NCBI GenBank assembly: GCA_946482335.1
Contig: CAMLRG010000071.1
Span: 1-26,441, forward strand
DNA: 26,441 nt
Direction: 5' to 3'
DNA from: an uncultured Duganella sp.
Lineage (GTDB): Bacteria > Pseudomonadota > Gammaproteobacteria > Burkholderiales > Burkholderiaceae
The notes under the pieces were generated by a model. That model did no database searches, had not been told where the DNA came from, and was given only the letters and a program-made list of their open reading frames with translations. Shown here piece by piece: positions 15,880 to 23,274 of the stretch. The position numbers were made by a program, and so were the translations under genes. The stretch's first letter is position 1. Every line of letters begins with the position of its first letter.

Positions 15880-16599
15880 TCATCCCAATTGACCAAGCAG
15901 GACCGTTTTGCTGCCGAAAACCTTCATGGCCTTGCCGATGCCGTCACTGCCGACCTTCACCGGAACGGCCAGCTCTGGCTGTCCTTCGACCAGGTCAGTA
16001 CCATCGTCATTGGCAAGCGTCAAGTTGACGACTTCTCCGCTCGCATAGTTTTCGGTCTCCACGTGGACGTTCAGGTCGACGTAATGACGCGAGAACGATT
16101 CCACTGGTGTTTCGTCCTCGCCGAAGCTCCACCAAATACGCTTGAGGGACTTCACGGCATCGCCGGCAGGTCCGGCGTCCGTGGCAGTTGCTCCCGCCGC
16201 AAAAGGCATGGCGGCGGCAGCGGATGGCATAGGGTTCCCCGCATCGGCGGTATTCCCGGCGGCCGGCTCCGGATTCGCCGCAGCCGCAGGCTTCTTGGCC
16301 TGCGCCGCTGCCGGCTTGGCGCCGCCGCCACCACCGGGTGTCACCACGTCCGTGAACTGGCTTGGGATCAGCGACGCGCCGCAGGCAGTCTTCATGCCGG
16401 CCAGTGCCACGCCCTTACCGAAGATGGTCGTGGTTTGCACGCCCTCGACGATAGGGAAAACGCCCTTGCACTTCGGGCACGACACCTTATGCCCGATATA
16501 CGCTATCGGCTTGCCGTGGCAGATATCCGTCTGCGAGCCTTCAATGACCTTGCCGCCATGACTCGTCGAATCGCCTAGGCGAATAATTTCTCCAGCCAT
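15880..16599 (-). CDS. PAAR-domain protein with C-terminal beta-rich extension (T6SS tip)
   Basis: 239 aa. The N-terminal PAAR domain (about 1-90) starts MAGEIIRLGDSTSHGG and carries metal-ligand candidates H14, C27, H28, H37, C41, C44 and C73. PAAR proteins cap the VgrG spike of type VI secretion systems. A Gly/Ala/Pro-rich linker (about 90-148) leads to a predicted beta-rich domain (150-239, including SRHYVDLNVHVETENYASGE) that I do not recognise; it may be a cargo adaptor or an effector part. GAGGT precedes the ATG. The gene starts 8 nt after the WG-like gene and is the last of the Tae4 module. No core T6SS gene is present in the window. Confidence 0.85.
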   Translation of the reverse strand: MAGEIIRLGDSTSHGGKVIEGSQTDICHGKPIAYIGHKVSCPKCKGVFPIVEGVQTTTIFGKGVALAGMKTACGASLIPSQFTDVVTPGGGGGAKPAAAQAKKPAAAANPEPAAGNTADAGNPMPSAAAAMPFAAGATATDAGPAGDAVKSLKRIWWSFGEDETPVESFSRHYVDLNVHVETENYASGEVVNLTLANDDGTDLVEGQPELAVPVKVGSDGIGKAMKVFGSKTVLLGQLG

Positions 16600-16607
16600 C
16601 TGTTACC

Positions 16608-17249
16608 TCACATCTTGAAGGGGGATTTGGGGTCTTCTTTGCACTTCAAGCGAGGAAGTCTGCCATTCCCTTCCCGTACCTCCGCGACACCTGCGCGCCC
16701 GCAGGCGGCCTCCAGATTGGGTAACGCGAACTGGCGCAGCAGCTTGCCTTTGGCATCGAATGCAAAGCCTCGTCCGCCAACCAATTTGTAGTCCTGGCAT
16801 TCAGCTTCCGTGCAATAGCGTTTGCAATCTTTGCAGGCGATGGCTTCACCGTCGCGAAATGCGCGGCACTGGTCGAATTCAGGCGCCACCAGCACATTGA
16901 AGGTATCGCTGTTGAAGAAGCCGCACTTGCCGGTCGCCTGGAAACGCCCTACGCCCTGTTCCGCCGTCGGATAATCGAAGTCACCGGTATGGAATATCCC
17001 CGGCACGATAACCGCGCCGCTCCGGTTGACCGCGACCAACTCTCGCGGCTCGGCAATGACGATCAACGCCACCCCCGATTTCTCCAGCGCGAGCCTGGAG
17101 CGATACTCCGGCTTGAGCTGGCGTTTGCCGGCCGCAGTCTCGAAACATGATGCAGCCCATTCATCGACGTTAGGGCATACCTCGTTGGCCGCCGTCGCGC
17201 AACCAGCGGTCATGGCAAACCAATACGCCAAGAGGAAAGCCCGTATCAT
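16608..17249 (-). CDS. Exported cysteine-rich WG-repeat-like protein, candidate Tae4 immunity
   Basis: 213 aa. The N-terminus is a signal peptide (about 1-20); C17 sits in an imperfect lipobox (TAGC), so either a lipoprotein or a soluble periplasmic protein is possible. The mature part has ten cysteines, four of them clustered as C139-x2-C142-x3-C146-x4-C151. The stretch RFQATGKCGFFNSDTFNVLV with the following APEFDQCRAFRDGEA resembles a WG repeat (GKxGfid, vippxfd, F.eGxA). Its ATG overlaps the amidase TGA (ATGA), and it is followed by the PAAR gene. Position and export are what an immunity protein against a periplasmic amidase needs, but it is not recognisable as the Tai4 family. Its function is inferred from context only. 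Confidence 0.7.
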   Translation of the reverse strand: MIRAFLLAYWFAMTAGCATAANEVCPNVDEWAASCFETAAGKRQLKPEYRSRLALEKSGVALIVIAEPRELVAVNRSGAVIVPGIFHTGDFDYPTAEQGVGRFQATGKCGFFNSDTFNVLVAPEFDQCRAFRDGEAIACKDCKRYCTEAECQDYKLVGGRGFAFDAKGKLLRQFALPNLEAACGRAGVAEVREGNGRLPRLKCKEDPKSPFKM

Positions 17250-17917
17250 TTCAACTCCCAGAATTTGACCCGCGCCGTTTGAATCAACTTGGGCTTGGCA
17301 GGAGCGCCGGCAAGTTGGGTGAGCCAGAAATAATAGTTTTGATCGTTCGGCGAATCGTGTCCATCGGCATAGGCCAGCCGCTTGCTGCCGTTATCCCATA
17401 GGGTAAAGTGTCCAGATGCATCGCCCCATCCCTGCACTTCAAACACGACGATGCCACTTTTTGCGGCAAGCTTTGTATCAAGGAAGTCCTGGGCCTGCTT
17501 GACGCGTTCCTTGAACACTTTGCTCAAGCCGTCATGATCGCCAATCATACTGTTGGGGATGAGCTTGAGCTCCAACTCTTCATCCGCCCCTTTGAAGCGT
17601 GTTTCCAGCTCGCGTTTCAGATCGGTCACACGAATCCAGTACGTGTGCCCGTCCCCGCCCTCCACGCTGCCGTCACGGCTAGGCGCTTTCCCGAGTTTCA
17701 GGCCACTGCGATTCAGGCCGTACGACATGCGTACCGCGCAAGTGTTCCCATAGGCGGCCACATTGTAAAGTCCCTTGAATTTGCCGCCGATCATGCGATC
17801 GTAGAGTTCGGCAGTGGCGACGCTACTGTCCGGATAGTGCCTCTTCATATCCGCCCAGGACGGGCGGCGCGCGGTGACGGTTGCCGAAGTGGCACCGGAA
17901 CTGGCGGTGATGGGCAT
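17246..17917 (-). CDS. tae4: Type VI secretion amidase effector, Tae4 family
   Basis: 223 aa from the ATG at 17917, chosen for GAGGAG 7 nt upstream; a TTG at 17932 is less likely. Tae4 enzymes are NlpC/P60-like DL-endopeptidases that cut peptidoglycan stems in a competitor's periplasm. The family's catalytic Cys is C60 in NTCAVRMSYGLNRSG, and the catalytic His is H170 in GHFTLWD, followed by LAYADGHD. The protein is longer than the roughly 160-aa Salmonella-type enzyme, with extra sequence at the N-terminus (1-20) and between the Cys and His motifs. No signal peptide is present, as expected for a T6SS cargo. It is translationally coupled to a putative immunity gene and co-oriented with PAAR. 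Confidence 0.88.
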   Translation of the reverse strand: MPITASSGATSATVTARRPSWADMKRHYPDSSVATAELYDRMIGGKFKGLYNVAAYGNTCAVRMSYGLNRSGLKLGKAPSRDGSVEGGDGHTYWIRVTDLKRELETRFKGADEELELKLIPNSMIGDHDGLSKVFKERVKQAQDFLDTKLAAKSGIVVFEVQGWGDASGHFTLWDNGSKRLAYADGHDSPNDQNYYFWLTQLAGAPAKPKLIQTARVKFWELK

Positions 17918-17976
17918 GTTGGTGCTCCTCAAGATTAATCAGGAGCAATGCTAGCATTTTTAACAACTAGGGCGCG

Positions 17977-18870
17977 TCACGATTGAAGCAAAGGGTGCTG
18001 GGCGGTGAATGCGGCCAGGTGTTCGAGCAAGGCCCGCACGCGGGCCGGCAGGTAGCGCTGCTGCGACCAGACGGCGTAGACGCCGCGCTCGTGCGGCAGC
18101 CAGCCGGGCAGCAGCCGCACCAGCGTGCCGCCCTGCAGGCTGGCATGGCATTGCAGCTCGGGCGCCAGCGCAATGCCCAGCCCTGCCTCGGCCATCATCA
18201 CCGCCAGCCGGACTTCGTTGACGCGGATGCGCGGCTCGGGATGGAGTACCGTCAAGGCGCCGGTATGCGGATCGTGCAGGCGCCATTCCCGCAAAGGCAG
18301 CGTGGCGATGGTGGCGTGCCCCTCGAGTTCCGCTGCGCTGGACGGCGTGCCATGGCGCGCCAGGTAGCCCGGTGCCGCCGCCAGGACCATCCTGACGTCG
18401 CCCAGCTTGCGCTGCGTGAGCGTGGAATCGGCCTGGGTGCCGATGCGGACCGCGAGGTCGGCGCCGCTGCCGACCAGGTCCTGCACCTCATTGGAGAGTT
18501 CGAGTTCCAGCTTCACCTTCGGATATTGTTCGAGGAAGCTGGCCCACGCCGGCGCCAGGATTTCGCTGGCGAAGTTCACCGGCGCCAGCACGCGGATGGT
18601 GCCTTCGATGGCGCCCAGCGTGGCGTCCAGCCGCAAGGTGGCCTGGCGCAGGGCTTGTACCAGCGGGCGGCACTGTTCGTAATACTGCAAGCCTTCCGCC
18701 GTCGGCTGGGTGCGACGCGCACTGCGGTGCAGCAGGCGGTAGCCAAGCCCAGCTTCCAGCTTCTGCAGGCGGCGGGTGACGGTGGCGGTAGGCAAGCCTT
18801 CGCGCTCGGCGGCAGCGTTCAAGCTGCCCGCCTCGACAATGGCAATAAACAGGGCAAGGTCGTCGAGCAT
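17977..18870 (-). CDS. LysR-family transcriptional regulator
   Basis: 297 aa, the standard LTTR length. The N-terminal winged HTH (1-60) shows LALFIAIVEAGSLNAAAERE, then ATVTRRLQKLEAGLGYRLLH. The effector-binding domain occupies about 88-297 (GTIRVLAPVNFASEILAPAW, then LAVRIG). Members of this subgroup often control a divergent small gene; here a DUF2798 gene lies 101 bp away on the other strand, and the gap holds a perfect inverted repeat. The inducer is unknown. Confidence 0.93.
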   Translation of the reverse strand: MLDDLALFIAIVEAGSLNAAAEREGLPTATVTRRLQKLEAGLGYRLLHRSARRTQPTAEGLQYYEQCRPLVQALRQATLRLDATLGAIEGTIRVLAPVNFASEILAPAWASFLEQYPKVKLELELSNEVQDLVGSGADLAVRIGTQADSTLTQRKLGDVRMVLAAAPGYLARHGTPSSAAELEGHATIATLPLREWRLHDPHTGALTVLHPEPRIRVNEVRLAVMMAEAGLGIALAPELQCHASLQGGTLVRLLPGWLPHERGVYAVWSQQRYLPARVRALLEHLAAFTAQHPLLQS

Positions 18871-18887
18871 GATTCCGTTTTTGGAAT

Positions 18888-18910
18888 TAGAGATTGAATT
18901 TTCATCTCTA
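18888..18910. promoter_or_regulatory. Candidate LysR operator
   Basis: TAGAGAT (18888-18894) and ATCTCTA (18904-18910) form a perfect 7-bp inverted repeat with a 9-bp AT-rich centre, between the divergent LysR and DUF2798 genes. Size and position fit an LTTR recognition site about 18 bp upstream of the regulator's own start codon, suggesting autoregulation plus control of the divergent gene. Confidence 0.55.
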
Positions 18911-18971
18911 GTGTACTCCTGCGGAATTGACTACGCTGGAACCCATTGAATAAGCTTGCTGGAGAACTGAC

Positions 18972-19199
18972 ATGCCCGACCTGCGCACCCGGATCATTTT
19001 CGCCGCCCTGATGTCGCTGCTCATGAGCATTATCATGAGCGGCTGGGTCACCTGGCTGAATATCGGCTTCCACCCGCAATACGCGCTGCGCTGGGCGCGC
19101 GCCTTCCTCGCAGCCTGGCCGGCCGCCTTCATCAGCGTGGTGATGATCGCCCCGGTCGTTCAGCGCATGACGCAGCGCCTGTCCGCCGCTCTGCGCTAG
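18972..19199 (+). CDS. DUF2798-family small membrane protein
   Basis: 75 aa with two hydrophobic segments (about 8-29 and 43-63). The sequence IIFAALMSLLMSIIMSGWVT followed by WARAFLAAWPAAFISVVMIAP fits DUF2798, small two-TM proteins of unknown function that often sit next to a LysR gene. GGAG lies 9 nt before the ATG. It ends 9 bp from the convergent DUF4214 gene. Confidence 0.85.
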   Translation: MPDLRTRIIFAALMSLLMSIIMSGWVTWLNIGFHPQYALRWARAFLAAWPAAFISVVMIAPVVQRMTQRLSAALR

Positions 19200-19208
19200 C
19201 GCGCGGCA

Positions 19209-20297
19209 TCATGCCCAGGCCTGGAATTCGATGCCGTTCTGCATCACGCCGACCAGGGCGCTGTAGTTTTCCTCGCTTTCGCTGAAGCCGACCAGCACTT
19301 CGCTGACCGTGGCCTTGCGGGTGTCGAGGATGTTGACCCAATAGTCCAGGCCGGCCTGGTCGGGGGCACGGTGCAGCACGTTCTGGTAGAAGCGGTAGAC
19401 GATGTCGTAGTTGTCGGGTTGGCTGCCGTAAATGCTGCGGAATTCGCTGGAATTGACGAAGCCGCTGGCGATCGCGCCGAGCGACGTGCCGCCATCGAGC
19501 TTGCTGATCCAGTAGCCCAGGCCCGACAGGTCCGGCGCGCGGTTGAAGGCAGCCTGGTACAGGCGGTATGCTTCGCCGGCGGCGCCGTTGATGTCAAAGG
19601 CGACATCGATATCCTTGAAATCGAGGCGCTCGACGTTCGACAGCAAATCCTTGCCATCCGTGCCATACAGGTCGGTCACCAGGACGCGGTCGCCATCCAC
19701 GCGCACCGAGTACTCGTCGCGGTTGCCGTTGTAGTAGGCTTCATCGAGACCGGTGCCGCCATCCAGGTAATCGCTGCCGCGCCCGCCAAACAGGGAGTCG
19801 CTGCCGCCATAGCCGAAGATGTTGTCATCGTTGATGGTGCCGTTGATTTCCTCGCTGCGGTAGCTGCCATCGATATTGGTGCCGCTCAGCGTGGCCAGGT
19901 CTTCGTAAATGCTCAGCGTGACGGCTTGCTGGCCGCTGCCGCTGCCCTGCCACCACGAAGCGTCCACGTAATAGGTGCCGGTATAAGGCGCCACGAAAGT
20001 GACGTGGTCGTAGCCCCAGCCGCCGGTCAGGTCGTCTTCGGCGATGGCGTAGCCACGGTCGTCGAACACCAGCAGCGCGTCCGGGTCCTTGTAGCTGGTG
20101 GAGCTCAGGGAATACACGGCGCCGGCAATGGCGTTGAAGCTGAATACGGCCGCCCCGGCGGCGCCGGCGTAGTTGGCGGTGTACTGCACCGCATTCTCGT
20201 AATTGTGCGCGTCATAGGCCGACAGCGGCAGGCGCGGCGCGTTGGCCATTTCGTACTGGGTCAACGGGGTGAAGTACGGAATGGTGGTATAGCTCAT
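19209..20297 (-). CDS. RTX-like DUF4214 protein, paralog A
   Basis: 362 aa without a signal peptide. Order of parts: a PPC-like beta domain (about 48-135, ending VTLSIYEDL); a short RTX calcium-binding stretch (154-192, with GYGGSDSLFGGRGSDYLDGG); a linking strand region; and two DUF4214-type helical units (243-290 and 300-345), each with Y-Q-x(2)-[FL]-x-R-APD-x(2)-GLxYW. Glycine-rich nonapeptides and no Sec signal suggest type I secretion, although no T1SS genes are in the window. GGAG precedes the ATG. A paralog with the same architecture lies 92 bp upstream on the same strand. The function is unknown; surface or matrix roles are only inferred. Confidence 0.85.
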   Translation of the reverse strand: MSYTTIPYFTPLTQYEMANAPRLPLSAYDAHNYENAVQYTANYAGAAGAAVFSFNAIAGAVYSLSSTSYKDPDALLVFDDRGYAIAEDDLTGGWGYDHVTFVAPYTGTYYVDASWWQGSGSGQQAVTLSIYEDLATLSGTNIDGSYRSEEINGTINDDNIFGYGGSDSLFGGRGSDYLDGGTGLDEAYYNGNRDEYSVRVDGDRVLVTDLYGTDGKDLLSNVERLDFKDIDVAFDINGAAGEAYRLYQAAFNRAPDLSGLGYWISKLDGGTSLGAIASGFVNSSEFRSIYGSQPDNYDIVYRFYQNVLHRAPDQAGLDYWVNILDTRKATVSEVLVGFSESEENYSALVGVMQNGIEFQAWA

Positions 20298-20389
20298 GGC
20301 AGTCTCCGGGTTTGTCCTGATTGAATCTTAGCCAGCCGCTGCCGCGATGCCGCCAAGAATTACATTTTGTTTCGGAGATTACACGGCGC

Positions 20390-21460
20390 TCAACCCCAAA
20401 GGGCGTATGGAATACCGTTGCCCATGCTGCCGATCAGTTGAAGGTAGTTTTCCGCACTTTCGCTGAACCCGATCAGGACCTGGGCGCGCGTTGCCAGGTT
20501 TGCATCGAGCACCTGGACCCAGAAGTCCAGCCCGCCCGCATCCGGCTCCCGGTGCAGCACGTTCAGGTAAAAGCGGTACACCACTTCGTAGTTGCTGGGC
20601 GAGTTGCCGTAAATGCTGCGGAATTCGGCGGAATCGATGAACCCGGCCGCGATCCCTTCCAGGCTGGCGCCGTGGTCCAGCTGGTAAATCCAGAAACCGA
20701 GGCCGGACGCGTCCGGGGTCCGGTTGAAAGCTGCCTGGTAGATGCGGAAGGCTTTGCCGGCGGCGCCATCGACGTCGAACGCCACCGAAATATCCGGAAA
20801 GGCAAGGCGTTCCAGGTTGGACATGAGGTCCCGCCCATCGGCGCCCGTCGGGTCGAGCACCAGGTAGCGGTCGCCGAAGGAAAGGATTTCGTACGTGTCG
20901 CGCAACTGGCCGTAGACCGCCGTGTCGAGCCCCGTGCCGCCTTCGAAGTAGTCGTCGCCCCCTTGCCCGCGCAGGCGGTCGGCGCCGCCGCGGCCCATCA
21001 GGATTTCCCCGCCGGCCGTCCCGTTCAAGGTATCGCCGGCGTCGCTGCCGGCGATGACCGGCGCGCCCACGGTGTTCAGGTCTTCGTAGACGCTGAGCGT
21101 GACGCCATGCTGTCCCTGCACGCTGCCCTGCATCCAGCTGGGGGAAACGTAAAAGCTGCCGCTGTAGGGCGCAATGAAGGTCAGGTGGTCCGACCCGGGC
21201 AAGCCGGTGGCGTCGTCGTCCGCAACCGGATTGCCGGCCTGGTCATACACGCGCAGCAAGCCCGGCTCCTTGTAGCTGGTCGATTGCAGGGTGTAGACCG
21301 CGCCGGCCGCAGCCTGCCAGCTGAAGATGGCTTCAGCAGCGCCGATCGGGTATTCGGCAACATGTTGGACCACGCTTTCATAGCCAGCCAGGCCGTAGGT
21401 ATACAGGGCCAACTGGAGGGCGCCGTCCATCTGGCTCTGGCTGAGCCGTGGGTAGCTCAT
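20390..21460 (-). CDS. RTX-like DUF4214 protein, paralog B
   Basis: 356 aa, same domain order as its downstream neighbour: PPC-like domain (AEAIFSWQAAAGAVYTLQST, then VTLSVYEDL), RTX stretch (GRGGADRLRGQGGDDYFEGG), then two DUF4214 units (FRIYQAAFNRTPDASGLGFW and FYLNVLHREPDAGGLDFW). The RTX part is somewhat degenerate. The two proteins share long identical stretches in the C-terminal half but differ widely at the N-terminus, so they are an old tandem duplication. GAGGAG stands 6 nt before the ATG. No signal peptide is present, and type I secretion is inferred. Confidence 0.85.
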   Translation of the reverse strand: MSYPRLSQSQMDGALQLALYTYGLAGYESVVQHVAEYPIGAAEAIFSWQAAAGAVYTLQSTSYKEPGLLRVYDQAGNPVADDDATGLPGSDHLTFIAPYSGSFYVSPSWMQGSVQGQHGVTLSVYEDLNTVGAPVIAGSDAGDTLNGTAGGEILMGRGGADRLRGQGGDDYFEGGTGLDTAVYGQLRDTYEILSFGDRYLVLDPTGADGRDLMSNLERLAFPDISVAFDVDGAAGKAFRIYQAAFNRTPDASGLGFWIYQLDHGASLEGIAAGFIDSAEFRSIYGNSPSNYEVVYRFYLNVLHREPDAGGLDFWVQVLDANLATRAQVLIGFSESAENYLQLIGSMGNGIPYALWG

Positions 21461-21525
21461 CAGGTGCTCCTCTGCTGTCCTGGCTCAATAATAGTCAGCC
21501 CGGCAGCTTCGGGACGCACTCTTGC

Positions 21526-22209
21526 TCAGAAGCGTTCGTAACCCAGCAGGTAACGCCATTCGCCGGGCTGCAAGCCCGCCATGGAAATGCGCCCGATACG
21601 TTGGCGCTTGATGGCGGTGGCTTTGAGGCCCACGTCGGCGCACAGTTTGGCCAGCAAGGCCGGCTTGGGCGGCTTCACCGCAAAACGCAGCCGGTGCTCG
21701 TTCTGCCAGCTCACCTTGCCGGCGCCCTGGTTCAATTGCGTCAAGCCATGTTCGGCGATCTCGCCTTCGACATCGACGATCAGTTCCTGTTCAACGCCGG
21801 CGCCTTCGTCCACCAGCTTGCGCGCGACACGGAAGTCCTGCGTGAAGACGAACAAGCCGCTGGCTTGCCGGTCCAGCGGTTGGCAGGCCGTGAGATTGCG
21901 CAGGTGGCGCTTGAGGAAGCGCGTGCGCAGGGCATCCTTGCTGCGTGCCTCAGGCAGCAGGCACGCCAACGGGTCGGCACCGGCGGGCTTGTTGAGCAGG
22001 ATCGTCACCGGGGCGATGTCGAGCAGCGTGGCGTCGGGTGCCAGCGCGACTTGCTGGTGCGGGGCGACGCGCGCGCCCGGCTCTTCGACGATGGCGCCAT
22101 CCACCGTGACGAAGGCGCCTTCAATGTAGTTCTCCGCCTCGCGGCGCGAGCATGGGACCATGTCCGCCACGCGCTTGGCGAGGCGGACGGTGTTGTCTTC
22201 GTTGTCCAT
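21526..22209 (-). CDS. RsuA/RluF-type pseudouridine synthase
   Basis: 227 aa. An N-terminal S4 RNA-binding domain (about 6-55: VRLAKRVADMVPCSRREAENYIE) is followed by the RsuA/RluB/E/F-type catalytic domain. The catalytic Asp is D113 in QPLDRQASGLFVFT, corresponding to the family motif GRLDxxTxGLLLLT; the GR before LD is replaced by QP, a divergence that leaves the Asp. Further family segments are LLNKPAG (71-77) and IKRQRIGRISMAGLQPGEWR near the C-terminus. It probably modifies one uridine in 23S rRNA or a tRNA (RluF-like), but the site cannot be set. Its ATG directly follows the threonine aldolase TAA, so it is the end of the hscA-led operon. Confidence 0.85.
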   Translation of the reverse strand: MDNEDNTVRLAKRVADMVPCSRREAENYIEGAFVTVDGAIVEEPGARVAPHQQVALAPDATLLDIAPVTILLNKPAGADPLACLLPEARSKDALRTRFLKRHLRNLTACQPLDRQASGLFVFTQDFRVARKLVDEGAGVEQELIVDVEGEIAEHGLTQLNQGAGKVSWQNEHRLRFAVKPPKPALLAKLCADVGLKATAIKRQRIGRISMAGLQPGEWRYLLGYERF

Positions 22210-23274
22210 TTATTGCTTGAAGTAGTGGGCGAACACGGCGGCTACGTGTTGCAGGTCGGCGCGCTTGACGTCGAGGTGGGTGACCAGGCGCAGCGTCGGG
22301 CCCATCGAAACGCGGATGCGTTCGGCGGCCAGCGCGGCATTCAAGCCTTCGCAGGCTTCGCGCGGCAGCGTGACGAACAGGATGTTCGTTTGCGGCACGC
22401 TGACTTGCAGCACGCCGATCTTCGACAGTTCAGCGGCCAGCCAGGCGGCATTGGCGTGGTCCTCGGCCAGGCGCTGGACGTTGTTCTGCAGCGCATACAA
22501 GCCTGCCGCGGCAATCACTCCGGCCTGGCGCATGCCGCCGCCCAGCATCTTGCGCCAGCGCCTGCCCTGCTCGATCAGCGCGCGCGATCCGCACAACAGG
22601 GAGCCGACCGGCGCGCCCAAGCCTTTGCTGAGGCAGACCGACACGCTATCGAAGCCTTGCACGGCATCCTTCAGCGAGATGCCCTGCCGGATCGCTGCGT
22701 TGCAGATGCGGGCGCCGTCCAGGTGGGTGGCCAGGCCGCGTGCGCGCGCCAGGCTGGTGGCCTGCGCCACGTATTGCTGCGGCAGCACCTTGCCGCCGAT
22801 GGTGTTTTCCAGCGCCAGCAGGCGGGTGCGGGCGAAGTGGAAGTCTGGCGGCTTGATGGCCGCTTCGATGTCCTGCAGGGCAAGGCTGCCGTCGGGCTGG
22901 TTGGTGATCGGTTGCGGTTGGATGCTGCCCAGCACGGCGGCGCCGCCGCCTTCATACTTGTAGGTGTGGGCTTCCTGGCCGACCAAGTATTCGTCGCCCC
23001 GGCCGCAATGCGCGAGCAAGGCGATCAGGTTGGTTTGCGTGCCGCTTGGCGCGAACAGGGCCGCTTCATAGCCGAACACTTCGGCGGCGTAGGCCTGCAA
23101 GGCATTGACGGTGGGGTCGTCGCCGTACACGTCGTCACCGACCGGGGCCACCAGCATCGCTTCGCGCATGGCCGGGCTGGGCTGGGTGACGGTGTCGCTG
23201 CGCAAATCGATCCAGCGCTCGCCGTCCGCGGCGTACGGGCGCGCTCCCGACCCGGCGGGATAGCCGGCGCTCAT
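22210..23274 (-). CDS. ltaE: Low-specificity L-threonine aldolase
   Basis: 354 aa from the ATG at 23274, which overlaps the upstream stop (ATGA) and has GAGGTG 7 nt before it; a GTG at 23301 is the alternative. It is a PLP fold type I enzyme that splits L-threonine and L-allo-threonine to glycine and acetaldehyde. Family landmarks are [19 protein letters not shown] (22-40), [28 protein letters not shown] and the PLP lysine K217 in [12 protein letters not shown]. About 20 extra residues precede the point where E. coli LtaE begins. It is embedded between a Methyltransf_32 gene and a pseudouridine synthase gene, tightly coupled to both. Confidence 0.94.
   Translation of the reverse strand: MSAGYPAGSGARPYAADGERWIDLRSDTVTQPSPAMREAMLVAPVGDDVYGDDPTVNALQAYAAEVFGYEAALFAPSGTQTNLIALLAHCGRGDEYLVGQEAHTYKYEGGGAAVLGSIQPQPITNQPDGSLALQDIEAAIKPPDFHFARTRLLALENTIGGKVLPQQYVAQATSLARARGLATHLDGARICNAAIRQGISLKDAVQGFDSVSVCLSKGLGAPVGSLLCGSRALIEQGRRWRKMLGGGMRQAGVIAAAGLYALQNNVQRLAEDHANAAWLAAELSKIGVLQVSVPQTNILFVTLPREACEGLNAALAAERIRVSMGPTLRLVTHLDVKRADLQHVAAVFAHYFKQ

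Noticed and set aside
19191..19202. GCGCTAGCGC-like palindrome at the DUF2798 / DUF4214 junction as a terminator
   Set aside because: It overlaps the end of the coding sequence and lacks a T-tract in either direction.
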